Shown in pieces: positions 36,401 to 43,555 of a stretch of DNA of 64,000 bases. Positions within the stretch are counted from its first letter, which is position 1, and each line of letters starts with the position of its first letter. Source of the stretch: Agrococcus sp. KRD186 (GTDB lineage Bacteria > Actinomycetota > Actinomycetes > Actinomycetales > Microbacteriaceae); NCBI RefSeq assembly GCF_017168255.1, contig NZ_JABFAP010000001.1, positions 2,439,450-2,503,449 of the forward strand, read 5' to 3'. Under the pieces are notes generated by a model that was not told where the DNA came from, did not search any database, and worked only from the letters and a program-made list of their open reading frames with translations. A program made the translations under genes and the position numbers.

Positions 36401-37971
36401 CCGCCGTCGTGTGCGAGGCGCTGTGGGAGGGGGGCGTGCCGCGCGAGGTGCTGGTGCTGTGCGACATGGACGAGGGCGAGGTGGCGAAGCAGCTCATCGC
36501 GCACCCCGCCGTCGGGCGGGTGCTGCTCACCGGCTCGATCGATACGGCCGAGCTGTTCGGCTCCTGGCGGCCCGAGCTGCCGCTGCTGGCCGAGACCGGC
36601 GGCAAGAACACGATCATCGTCACGCCCTCGGCCGACTTCGAGCTCGCGGTGGCAGACATCGTGCAGAGCGCCTTCGGCCACGCCGGCCAGACGCGCTCGG
36701 CCGCATCCGTCGTCATCATGGTCGGCACGGTGGGCGACTCCGAGCGGTTCCGGCGCCAGCTGGTCGACGCCGCGTCGTCGCTGCGCATCGGCTCGCCGCT
36801 CGACGCGCGCACGCACGTCGGCCCGCTCATCGAGCCGGCGCAGGGGCCGCTGCTGCGTGCGCTCACGACGCTCGAGGACGAGGAGGAGTGGCTGCTCGAG
36901 CCCAGGCAGCTCGATGCCGCCGGCCGCATCTGGTCGCCCGGCATCCGCGACGCGGTCGAGCCGGGCTCGTTCACGCACCGCACCGAGCTCCGCGGCCCGC
37001 ACCTCTCGCTCATCGAGGTCGACACGCTCGATGAGGCGATCGATGTGCAGAACGCCACCGAGCTCGGCCTCGTCGCCGGCATCCACTCGCTCGACGTGCT
37101 GGAGGTGGCGCAGTGGCTCGACGAGGTGCGTGCCGGCAGCCTGTTCGTCAACCGCGGCATCACCGGTGCCGTCGTGGGCCGGCGGCCCTCCGGCGGCTGG
37201 AAGCGCTCGCAGGTCGGGCCCGGCGCCGGCCCGGGCGGCCCGAACTCTCTCGCCACCCTGGTCGACTGGCAGCCGGTCGAGCGCGGCCCGCGCGAATCGG
37301 TGCGGCTGCACGGGCTCGACAAGCGGGTGGCCGAGCTGATCGAGGCGGCCACGCCCTCGCTCGACTTCCTCGAGTTCGACCGCGTGCGCGCCGGTGCGAA
37401 CAGCGACCAGACCGCGTGGGAGGAGGAGTTCGGCCTCGCCCGCGACGCCAGCGATCTGGGCGTCGAGCGCAACGTGCTGCGCTACCGGCCCGCCGACGTG
37501 CTGCTGCGACTGGCCGACGACGGCTCGGTCGCCGAGCTCGTGCGGCTGCTCGCCGCCGCTGCCCGCTCGCGCGCGATCGTGCGCATCTCCACCTCCGCCC
37601 CGGTGCCGAAGGGCATCGTGACGCTGTCGAGGCAGCCGATCCCGCACGTGCGCATCGAGGAGATCGTGGAGGAGACCGACGCCGGCTTCCACGCCCGGAT
37701 CGCGTCCGGCGAGGTGCTGGAGCCGGTCGAGAATGAGGATGCGCTGGGACTCGTGCGCACCACCGAGCCGCTGCGACGCATCCGGCTCATCGGCACCGAT
37801 GCGGGGCTGCGGCCGGCGCTGGCCGGCAACGCGACGGTGGCGGTGTACGACGGGCCGGTGACCGCCGAGGGGCGCATCGAGCTGCTGCCGTTCGTGCGCG
37901 AGCAGTCGGTGTCGATCACCGCGCACCGCTTCGGCACGCCCGATCAGGAGATGCTGGCGCTGCCGCTGTAG
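33439..37971 (+). CDS. PutA-like proline dehydrogenase / P5C dehydrogenase, probable pseudoenzyme
   Basis: A 1510-residue protein with PutA architecture: an acidic Ala/Pro/Glu-rich, low-complexity N-terminus (1-340), a proline dehydrogenase barrel (about 370-780), an aldehyde dehydrogenase domain (about 850-1300) and the C-terminal region found in actinobacterial PutA. Fold motifs are well kept (VRLVKGAHLATERVEATLHGWP, LLAETGGKN, VNRGITGA). The catalytic positions as I remember them are not. In the barrel, Lys is Ala507 (ISVALS), Asp is Glu550 (TLEMGAY) and Tyr is Thr718, while Arg736, Arg737 and Glu740 remain. In the dehydrogenase, Asn is His956 (PPWHDA) and the nucleophile Cys is Arg1086 (GQTRSAAS), while Glu1052 remains. 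The frame is intact, so a non-catalytic role is more likely than simple decay. Confidence 0.85.
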   Translation: MTEQPRDEDFDALIAEGIQQAERERSSGAPDAEPPVESDEDIRQLGLDDPLEVVDEQDADETDADPDEPVRLTVTLDSGPAFEVDDATWAAAVSPYQPVEVPGVARSAAEPPASGWSLSADIVDVPTVQMDALELQEELRAASLTPVPEAAQVPEQSVPEEGAASAATAPEAAAPAEAATATEDAAPAEDAAPVATPDASPLLPPQDTPRIGGLAAAVSARAAARAAAEAELREAAESAAAPAPVPNVSATPEPRPEPEPQPQPVVEREPASRPRVRPRPEPGPAPEPTPLPEAAPVSAPIAAAEPAPAADSPKAPVPAPAPAPLAGPASDDPYALTAIERVRAWLSPASDSGRDKRSRDKAEERLAGLLKDPHGLEFAVAFVDKVVRPEDPKVGARNFEELSRDIPGFLDWYLKLGVTLGGGFGIVSPKLVMPMVKKAMREIVSHLVIDATPAKLAKPLAKLREDGTRLSITLLGEAVLGEQGADERLAATVELLERDDVDAISVALSPMAPQRQPWAFDETVEQVAERLLPLYTAAAQAQHAKRITLEMGAYRDLDLTIAVFERLLMRPELARLEAGIVLQAYLPEALAVYRRLAAFAKERRAQGGAGIRVRLVKGAHLATERVEATLHGWPLATLPSKASTDANFTRVLREALLPDNAFAVRVGVASHNLFDLAYAAEFAREHGTHQRIDAEMLLGMAAEHRDAVREVFPHLVLTAPVVLPGQFDAAAGYLIRRLQEHAADEGFASSLLELSDPAVFERERDRFLDSLELLCSEDAARPAGRDGVQPAPQSNRTQDRQGDLQASQTAPPAFANEPDTDPALASNRDWARQIVQRAGATELGSRTLEMNRIEDWPTLERRIDRAAQASNGWAALGAEGRREILREAATTLGAYRGRLIEIMLAETGTTVAEADPEVSAAIDFARFSAERAPLLEQLDDAIPKPVALTVVAPPWHDAVAAAVGGVTAALATGSAVILKPAPHARRSAAVVCEALWEGGVPREVLVLCDMDEGEVAKQLIAHPAVGRVLLTGSIDTAELFGSWRPELPLLAETGGKNTIIVTPSADFELAVADIVQSAFGHAGQTRSAASVVIMVGTVGDSERFRRQLVDAASSLRIGSPLDARTHVGPLIEPAQGPLLRALTTLEDEEEWLLEPRQLDAAGRIWSPGIRDAVEPGSFTHRTELRGPHLSLIEVDTLDEAIDVQNATELGLVAGIHSLDVLEVAQWLDEVRAGSLFVNRGITGAVVGRRPSGGWKRSQVGPGAGPGGPNSLATLVDWQPVERGPRESVRLHGLDKRVAELIEAATPSLDFLEFDRVRAGANSDQTAWEEEFGLARDASDLGVERNVLRYRPADVLLRLADDGSVAELVRLLAAAARSRAIVRISTSAPVPKGIVTLSRQPIPHVRIEEIVEETDAGFHARIASGEVLEPVENEDALGLVRTTEPLRRIRLIGTDAGLRPALAGNATVAVYDGPVTAEGRIELLPFVREQSVSITAHRFGTPDQEMLALPL
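37750..37971 (+). repeat. Direct repeat flanking hipBA, left copy
   Basis: The last 222 bases of the putA-like gene, repeated at 39904-40125 with 14 differences. Eleven of the differences are synonymous. Confidence 0.95.
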
Positions 37972-38021
37972 TCATAGAAAGCCGCTTCGCTGGAGCAACC
38001 GTGCTCAGGGAGGCGGTCGCG

Positions 38022-39338
38022 CTACAGCCGGTCAGCGGGCGGCGGAGCTGACCTGCGACCGAACTGTCCGCCGTTGGGGCCGGAGGGCACCCGCGGTTGC
38101 GCAGTGTCGCTGCGCCGCGTGAGCGACGTCGGATCGGGCGCCAGCGCGCGCGCCTGCGTCATCGCATCCTCGAACCGATCTCGCATGACGTCCTGGCTGA
38201 CTTCGTCCTGGACATGCTTCGAGGCGACGGACATCGCGCTTGCGAGCACTTCCTCTGCCCGCTTGAACCATGACCGGGCCTCGGGCTCTGCGACGCCGAA
38301 GAGCGCGAGCACGTCCCGCTCGAGCATCCCGTCTGGGCGGCGGTTGCTCTCGCCGAACATGCTGAGCTGGAACGACTGCTCCTCTTCGAGCGGCGTCGGG
38401 TTGACGTCGAAGGCGGGCGAGAGGGACCAGTGGGCGCCGGATCGCAGGAAGCCGTGATTGCGGAGGTGGTCGTCGGCGTTGCCGATCAGGGATCCGAGCG
38501 CAGATCGCCGCCACAGCTCAGTCGGGTCTGCACCGTTGATCTGCGCGAACTCGGCCAGGTCGAGCCAGTCGCCGCCGTCGCCGTCTGCGGCCTCCAACGC
38601 GGTCATGGCGGACATGTAGGGGATGCGAGTCTCGCCGTTGCGGTCGAACCGGCTCAGCAGGAGGACGTTGCGCACGCGCCCGGTCTTGTCGGCGATGCGC
38701 ACCATCTTGTGCTGAGGCACCTCGATGCCCAGCGCTCGCTGGAGGACGAGTGTCGCGCCCTCCCAGCCCGGCACGTCCCAGTCGTCGTCGTTCTTCGGGA
38801 ATTTCGCCAACCACAGGCCCTGCTGGCTCGTCACGCTCGCCTTGGGACGTGCGCCGCCCAGGCTGCCGCTGGCATCGCAGAGCCGCCGCAGTTGCTGCTC
38901 TGCGATGTCGCGGCGCCCCTCGTTCACTTGGTCGGCGGTCGTGATGAGGTCGGGCAGATCGAGTTCGGTCGGCACTCCGTCTCGGCGTGGTGCGAGGGGC
39001 TCGTCGCCGTCGGAGTCGAAGAACCTCGTCGCACCTTGCCTGCCGTGGTCAGCGACGCCGAGCAGGTACTCGTGCTCGCGCAGCTTCGTGCGCTTCGCGG
39101 CGCGCTCCAGGATCTTGCGCCCCCAGCGGTCGGGAGCGCTGTCGCTGAAGGGCCCGGTGCCAGCGTGAGACAGCGGGCCAGCCACCAGCGGCAGGGCGGG
39201 CGCAAGCGCGAACGCTCCCGGGCGAGCCAGGTACGACTCGTCATAGCGGAAGGTGCCGTTGTCGCGATTGATGAACAGCGCGCCAGCGGTGACTTCCTCG
39301 CGCCCGATGGTGGTGCGGATGACGACACGCTCATGCAC
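38022..39338 (-). CDS. hipA: HipA-type serine/threonine kinase toxin
   Basis: A 438-residue protein of the HipA family, whose founding member phosphorylates glutamyl-tRNA synthetase and causes persistence. The N-terminal subdomain has GPFSDSAPDRWGR near 62. The substrate/ATP region has GGARPKASV near 159 and LWLAKFP near 173. The catalytic loop is GNADDHLRNHGF near 284 and the metal site PAFDVNP near 308. GTG 39338 overlaps the antitoxin stop by 8 bases. The C-terminal 45 residues are Ser/Arg/Pro-rich and disordered. The module lies between direct repeats of the putA-like 3' end. Confidence 0.9.
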   Translation of the reverse strand: MHERVVIRTTIGREEVTAGALFINRDNGTFRYDESYLARPGAFALAPALPLVAGPLSHAGTGPFSDSAPDRWGRKILERAAKRTKLREHEYLLGVADHGRQGATRFFDSDGDEPLAPRRDGVPTELDLPDLITTADQVNEGRRDIAEQQLRRLCDASGSLGGARPKASVTSQQGLWLAKFPKNDDDWDVPGWEGATLVLQRALGIEVPQHKMVRIADKTGRVRNVLLLSRFDRNGETRIPYMSAMTALEAADGDGGDWLDLAEFAQINGADPTELWRRSALGSLIGNADDHLRNHGFLRSGAHWSLSPAFDVNPTPLEEEQSFQLSMFGESNRRPDGMLERDVLALFGVAEPEARSWFKRAEEVLASAMSVASKHVQDEVSQDVMRDRFEDAMTQARALAPDPTSLTRRSDTAQPRVPSGPNGGQFGRRSAPPPADRL

Positions 39339-39633
39339 GGCGGGGCCTCACTCGCTTGGGCAGGCTGTCGAGTGAACGGATACGTCCGAGATCGGTATGC
39401 AGCGGGTCGGTCGCCTCGACGGTTGCATCGAGCATGCCGAGCACGCGCAGCACGTTCAGGAAAGCGTCGAGGCGCACGTTGTCTCCGTGCTCGATGTTTC
39501 GGAGCGTGGTCACGCTGATGCTGGCGCGCTCGGCGACCATCGCCGCAGTCAGCCCGAGTAGCTTCCGCTGGTCACGCAGATGCTCCCCGATGGTCCGCTG
39601 CGCTCGACGCAGCGCGGGTGATGCGATTGCCAT
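39331..39633 (-). CDS. hipB: HipB-type helix-turn-helix antitoxin
   Basis: A 100-residue Xre/Cro-type DNA-binding protein. The helix-turn-helix is RKLLGLTAAMVAERASISVTTLRNIEHGD at about 23-51 (recognition helix SVTTLRNIE). It presumably neutralises the kinase and represses the operon. GGGAG five bases before the ATG is a good ribosome site. Directly repeated ATAAC units 12 bases apart lie in the upstream region (39652-39671, minus strand) and may be its operator. Confidence 0.88.
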   Translation of the reverse strand: MAIASPALRRAQRTIGEHLRDQRKLLGLTAAMVAERASISVTTLRNIEHGDNVRLDAFLNVLRVLGMLDATVEATDPLHTDLGRIRSLDSLPKRVRPRRA

Positions 39634-39651
39634 GGAGCTCCCGTCCTAGTG

Positions 39652-39671
39652 CCGTTATTCTAGCAGTTATA
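39652..39671 (-). promoter_or_regulatory. hipBA promoter-operator region
   Basis: On the minus strand: TAGAAT (39657-39662) as a -10 candidate, and two ATAAC units 12 bases apart. The region is AT-rich relative to the window. Confidence 0.4.
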
Positions 39672-39903
39672 GGGTTTTACCGATAGGTGTTCGGTGGTTA
39701 TCGTCAGTGCGGCGACCCGGCTCCACGAGGAAGTCCCGCCCGATGCTGCAGCGTTGGGTCGCCGTCCCGCACTGGGCTCGGGGCGCCGCCCCCCTTTGCT
39801 TGATGAAGCCATGCACTTCGCAGTGGTGGCGGGCAGAATCTCGCGTCATCACGAGGAAGATTTGCTTGATCGCTTCGGTCCACTTGGCAGGTAGGTCATC
39901 CGG
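39672..39903. other. Intergenic part of the hipBA insertion, no supported gene
   Basis: About 230 bases between the hipBA control region and the right direct repeat. Base composition is lower in GC than the flanks. Short reading frames exist on both strands but none has a convincing start or a recognised family. No transposase or integrase remnant can be identified with confidence. Confidence 0.5.
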
Positions 39904-40125
39904 CTGGTGCGCACGACCGAGCCGCTGCGACGCATCCGCCTCATCGGCACCGACGCGGGGCTGCGGCCGGCGCTGGCCGGGAACGCGACCGTGGCGGTCT
40001 ACGACGGGCCGGTGACCGCCGAGGGGCGGCTCGAGCTGCTGCCGTTCGTGCGCGAGCAGTCGGTCTCGATCACGGCGCCCCGCTTCGGCACGCCCGACCG
40101 GGAGATGCTGGCGCTGCCGCTGTAG
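39904..40125 (+). pseudogene. Duplicate 3' end of the putA-like gene (right direct repeat)
   Basis: A 222-base fragment encoding the last 73 residues of the PutA-like protein, in frame, ending at the same ALPL-stop. It differs from 37750-37971 at 14 bases, giving only three amino-acid changes (Ile to Leu, His to Pro, Gln to Arg). The mostly synonymous differences show that both copies evolved as real gene ends, probably in different strains. It has no start signals of its own. Confidence 0.9.
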
Positions 40126-40150
40126 GGCAGGGGCGCCGATCGCGGTCTGG

Positions 40151-40156
40151 GAGGAT
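40151..40156 (+). promoter_or_regulatory. -10 element, leaderless GNAT gene
   Basis: GAGGAT six bases before GTG 40163. Confidence 0.5.
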
Positions 40157-40162
40157 CGGCGG

Positions 40163-41005
40163 GTGGCATTTCGGGAACTGCGACCAGAAGACCTCGATCG
40201 CGCAGCGAGCTGGTTGGTCGACGGCGGGTTCCGTGCAGACCGATGGCGCGACGATCACACCCGGTCTGCAGTCGCCAGCGATGCAGGGCGCGTGATCGCT
40301 GCGGGGATGATCTGGACATCACGAGTGCACGGAGACCGGTACTGGGTGCGCATCATCGTTGAGCCCGACCGGCGACGGCAGGGGCATGGTCGAGCGATGC
40401 TCGCACATCTCTCGACGCTGCGCCCTGCCGAGCTGCCGTTCATGGCCCGCGGATTCTTCGATTCGGATGAGATGGCGTTTGCTGATGGTCTGGGCGCACA
40501 CACGATCCAGGTGGTACCGCCGGCCCGGATTGCGACGAGCAGTCGAACGAGGCTTCGCGCGCTCGACTCCGTCGTGTCGGCTGGCGGGTTGACGCGGGCG
40601 ACGATCGAGGCAGCGAACGCCGAGACGTATGAGTGGGTGCATGCCGCTTGGAGTCCCGTCGGACCGGGTTTCGAGAGCGCGCTCAACGAAGATCTCTGGG
40701 ATGAGCTCGACCCGCAGGCGACGTCGGTCGCGCTCGACGCCGACGGCCGGATCTTGGCGATGGCGATGGGTTACCAGGATTCGAGTCCGCCCGTCGTGAC
40801 GGCTGAGACCGTTCGGATCGATCAGGAAGGCGGCGAACGGCTCGTCGAGGCCTGCATCCGACGCACGCTCGACGTCTACGCGGAGCGAGGCGTCGACGAG
40901 GTTGAATTCGACGGGCACGTCACGGATCCCCACTTCATGCCGATATGGGCGCGACTGCAGCCCGCCGGTGAGTGGTTCCGGCTGGTGGAGGTCCCCGCTT
41001 CCTGA
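40163..41005 (+). CDS. GNAT-family acetyltransferase, two-lobed
   Basis: A 280-residue protein. The first half carries an acetyl-CoA-type loop (IIVEPDRRRQGHGRAMLAHL near residues 65-84, in RRQGHGRAM). The second half repeats the strand-helix order without a clear loop, as in tandem GNAT proteins. Codon use is less GC-biased than its neighbours, suggesting recent gain. The substrate is unknown. Confidence 0.78.
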   Translation: MAFRELRPEDLDRAASWLVDGGFRADRWRDDHTRSAVASDAGRVIAAGMIWTSRVHGDRYWVRIIVEPDRRRQGHGRAMLAHLSTLRPAELPFMARGFFDSDEMAFADGLGAHTIQVVPPARIATSSRTRLRALDSVVSAGGLTRATIEAANAETYEWVHAAWSPVGPGFESALNEDLWDELDPQATSVALDADGRILAMAMGYQDSSPPVVTAETVRIDQEGGERLVEACIRRTLDVYAERGVDEVEFDGHVTDPHFMPIWARLQPAGEWFRLVEVPAS

Positions 41006-41048
41006 CAGGGGTCGATCCCCGAGCCCGGGTACTGCTTGACTGAGCAGC

Positions 41049-42041
41049 ATGCGGTACGGATACAAGGCCAGCGCCGAGCAGTTCTCGCCGAGCGAGCTGC
41101 TCGAGCTCGTGCAGCTCGCCGAGCAGGTGGGCCTCGACAGCGCGTTCATCAGCGACCACCTGCAGCCCTGGCGGCATGACGAGGGGCACGCGCCCAACGC
41201 GGTCGCCTGGCTCGGCATGGCGCTCGAGCGCACCAAGACCATCACGCTCGGCACCTCGGTGCTCACGCCCACGCTGCGCTACGAGCCGGCGGTCGTGGCG
41301 CAGCAGTTCGCGACGCTCGGGCAGGTGCACCCGGGGCGCCTCATTCTGGGCGTCGGCACCGGCGAGGCGCTCAACGAGCAGATCATCGGCGTCGAGTGGC
41401 CGGAGCTGAAGGAGCGCTTCGCCCGTCTGCGCGAGGCCGTGCGCCTCATCGACCGGCTCTGGCGCGAGGATCGCGTCGAGTTCGAGGGCGACTTCTACTC
41501 GACCTTCGGCGCCACCATCTACGACCGGCCCGAGACGCCCATCCCCATCTACGTCGCCGGCGGCGGCCCCGCCACGACGCGTTACGCCGCGCGCTCGGCC
41601 GCCGGCCACATCTGCACCTCCGGCAAGGGCGACGAGTACTACCGCGACACGATCGTCGCGAACCTCGAGGAGGGGCTCGAGAAGTCCGGCCGCGACTCGG
41701 GCGAGGTCGACCGCATGATCGAGATCAAGGTCTCCTACGACCGCGACGCCGACCGGGCGCTCGAGAACACCCGCTTCTGGGCGGCCCTCTCGCTCTCGCA
41801 GGAGCAGAAGCACGCGGTGCACGACCCGATCGAGATGCAGCGCCTCGCCGACGAGCTGCCGATCGAGCAGGTGGCGAAGCGCTGGATCGTGGGGGCGGAT
41901 GCGTCGGCCGTCGCGGGCGCGATCGGCCACTACGCAGAGCTCGGGTTCACCCATCTGGTGTTCCACGGCCCCGGCAACGACCAGCGCCGCTTCCTGGAGC
42001 AGTTCGCCGAGGACGTGCTGCCGCTGCTGCCCGCGCGCTGA
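41049..42041 (+). CDS. fgd: F420-dependent glucose-6-phosphate dehydrogenase
   Basis: Oxidises glucose 6-phosphate to 6-phosphogluconolactone while reducing coenzyme F420. The 330 residues closely follow the mycobacterial enzyme as I recall it: YGYKASAEQFSP at the start, SDHLQPWRHDEGHAP near 37, LGTSVLTPTLRYEPAVVAQ near 63, GVGTGEALNE near 100, ICTSGKGDEYY near 190, AKRWIVGAD near 277 and a conserved end (GNDQRRFLEQF). Few other LLM enzymes share all of these. It supplies reduced F420, for example to the PPOX-type protein encoded at 26768-27181. Confidence 0.9.
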   Translation: MRYGYKASAEQFSPSELLELVQLAEQVGLDSAFISDHLQPWRHDEGHAPNAVAWLGMALERTKTITLGTSVLTPTLRYEPAVVAQQFATLGQVHPGRLILGVGTGEALNEQIIGVEWPELKERFARLREAVRLIDRLWREDRVEFEGDFYSTFGATIYDRPETPIPIYVAGGGPATTRYAARSAAGHICTSGKGDEYYRDTIVANLEEGLEKSGRDSGEVDRMIEIKVSYDRDADRALENTRFWAALSLSQEQKHAVHDPIEMQRLADELPIEQVAKRWIVGADASAVAGAIGHYAELGFTHLVFHGPGNDQRRFLEQFAEDVLPLLPAR

Positions 42042-42114
42042 CCGGCCGCCGCTCGCGCGCTGACCCGCCGCCGCTCGCGCGCTGACCCGCCGCCGCTCGC
42101 GCGCTGACCCGCCG
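42033..42114 (+). repeat. 22-base tandem repeat after fgd
   Basis: Units at 42033-42054, 42055-42076 and 42077-42098 plus a partial fourth to 42114, each beginning GCGCGCTGACC. The first unit contains the fgd stop codon. Units two and three are identical. Confidence 0.92.
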
Positions 42115-42144
42115 CGCTGGCCCGTCGGCCGCAGCCGCGACTGC

Positions 42145-42208
42145 CGCGGACCCCTCCGAGATCGCAGGACCCCGCAGAACGGGACCGACGATCTCGAAAG
42201 GGTCCGCG
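42145..42208. terminator. Long hairpin between fgd and the ABC permease gene
   Basis: CGCGGACCC...CGAGATCG (42145-42164) pairs with CGATCTCG...GGGTCCGCG (42189-42208) at 18 of 20 positions. It lies between convergent genes, so a bidirectional terminator is likely. Confidence 0.55.
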
Positions 42209-42247
42209 AACCTTCTCAGGCCGGCACCGCCTCAGGCGAGAACCGCC

Positions 42248-43555
42248 TCAGGCGGGCACCGCCTCCGTCGCCACCCGTCGCACGAGCGGCAGCGCGCACG
42301 CCGTCGCGGCGAGCGTGACCACCACGGCGCCCACCGCCATGAGCGCCCAGATGAGCACCGAGCTGGCGTTGCCCATCCACAGCGCGAAGGTGGGCAGGAT
42401 CAGCAGCAGCGCCATGCCTGCCGCGCCACCCACGCCGACCAGCAGCGGCAGCGCTACCTGGCGCATGATCGCGCCCTGCATGACCGGCAGGTCGACGCCC
42501 AGCTTGTGCATCGCCTGATGCTCGCGGCGCTGGTCGAGCACCTTGGCCGACTGCGCGATACCGGCGAGCACCGCGCCGAGCACGCCGGCGATCGCGATGG
42601 TCAGCGTGGCGCCGGTGGCGATGTCGACGGCGAACGGGTCGCCGGGCGCTGCCGTGGCGGGCGCGAGCGAGGCCGCACCGCCGGCCATCACCGCGATCGA
42701 CATGGCTCCGACGATGTTGAACGCCCCGCGCGGGTCGTCGATCACGCGGCGGGCGGCGAGCAGCGTCTCGGGGCGCCGGGCGCCCTTGGCGAAGAGCCAC
42801 GCGACGCCCTGGATCACGAGCGGTCCGATGAGCGCGTAGGACAGCACGAGCACCGAGATCATCACGATCACGACCGTCAGCTCCACCGGCACCACATCGA
42901 CGACGACGAGCGCGATGTAGCCGGCGACGACGAGCAGGAAGCCGGCGATGCGCCAGAGCGAGAGCCGCTTGCCGCCCACCCGCTGCGCAACGCCGAGCGG
43001 CGTCACATGCACGCGCCGCAGCGAGGCGAGGGCCGCGACGAGCGCGATGCCCACGACCGCGCCGCCGGCGGCGAGCCACACCCAGACGGGCGGCAGCAGC
43101 TCGGCGACCGTGAACGGCAGCCCCTGGAACTCGATGCGCGCGATGCCGGGCGTGACGGCGAGCGCGAGCATGGCACCGACGACGACGCCCACGAGCGCCT
43201 GCGCGACCGCATCGAGCACGGCCATCATGCTCACTTGGCTGCGCGTGGCTCCGACGAGGCGCAGGGCGGCGAGCCGGTCATCCCGGCGCGCGAGCGCCAG
43301 CCGGACCGCCGCTTGCGCGAGGGTCCAGACGGCCGGCAGCAGCAGTGCAGCGGCGACGAATGAGAGGGTCAGCACCAGGGCGCCGTCGGCGGGGTCGACG
43401 GCGCCGGTCTCGAGCCGCACGCGGAACGCGTTCACCCCGCCGAGCACCGCCAGCAGCGCAGCCGTAGCGAAGGCGAAGGCGACAGCGCTCAGCACGTCCG
43501 TCGCGCGCGGGCCGGTGGCGCGCAGCAGCCGCGCCCAGAGCCGGACGGCGGTCAT
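42248..43555 (-). CDS. FtsX/MacB-type ABC transporter permease
   Basis: A 435-residue membrane protein with about ten hydrophobic helices. FtsX-like segments are DDRLAALRLVGATRSQVSMM at about 92-111 (in LRLVGATRSQV) and RREHQAMHKLGVDLPVMQGAIM near 328. Such permeases work with MacB-like ATPases in efflux, lipoprotein release or antimicrobial-peptide resistance. The start overlaps the stop of the ATPase gene (ATGA), so the two form one transporter. Confidence 0.85.
   Translation of the reverse strand: MTAVRLWARLLRATGPRATDVLSAVAFAFATAALLAVLGGVNAFRVRLETGAVDPADGALVLTLSFVAAALLLPAVWTLAQAAVRLALARRDDRLAALRLVGATRSQVSMMAVLDAVAQALVGVVVGAMLALAVTPGIARIEFQGLPFTVAELLPPVWVWLAAGGAVVGIALVAALASLRRVHVTPLGVAQRVGGKRLSLWRIAGFLLVVAGYIALVVVDVVPVELTVVIVMISVLVLSYALIGPLVIQGVAWLFAKGARRPETLLAARRVIDDPRGAFNIVGAMSIAVMAGGAASLAPATAAPGDPFAVDIATGATLTIAIAGVLGAVLAGIAQSAKVLDQRREHQAMHKLGVDLPVMQGAIMRQVALPLLVGVGGAAGMALLLILPTFALWMGNASSVLIWALMAVGAVVVTLAATACALPLVRRVATEAVPA

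Noticed and set aside
34486-37926. 1146-codon minus-strand frame opposite the putA-like gene
   Set aside because: Antisense shadow with low-information Arg/Val/Leu composition; the plus-strand protein has clear family motifs throughout.
39667-39903. Short Cys/His-containing frame (about 60-75 codons, minus strand) as a transposase remnant
   Set aside because: No recognisable transposase motif, no terminal inverted repeats, and overlapping frames on both strands look equally plausible.
42033-42114. CRISPR array
   Set aside because: 22-base units are directly adjacent with no spacers, and no cas gene is nearby.
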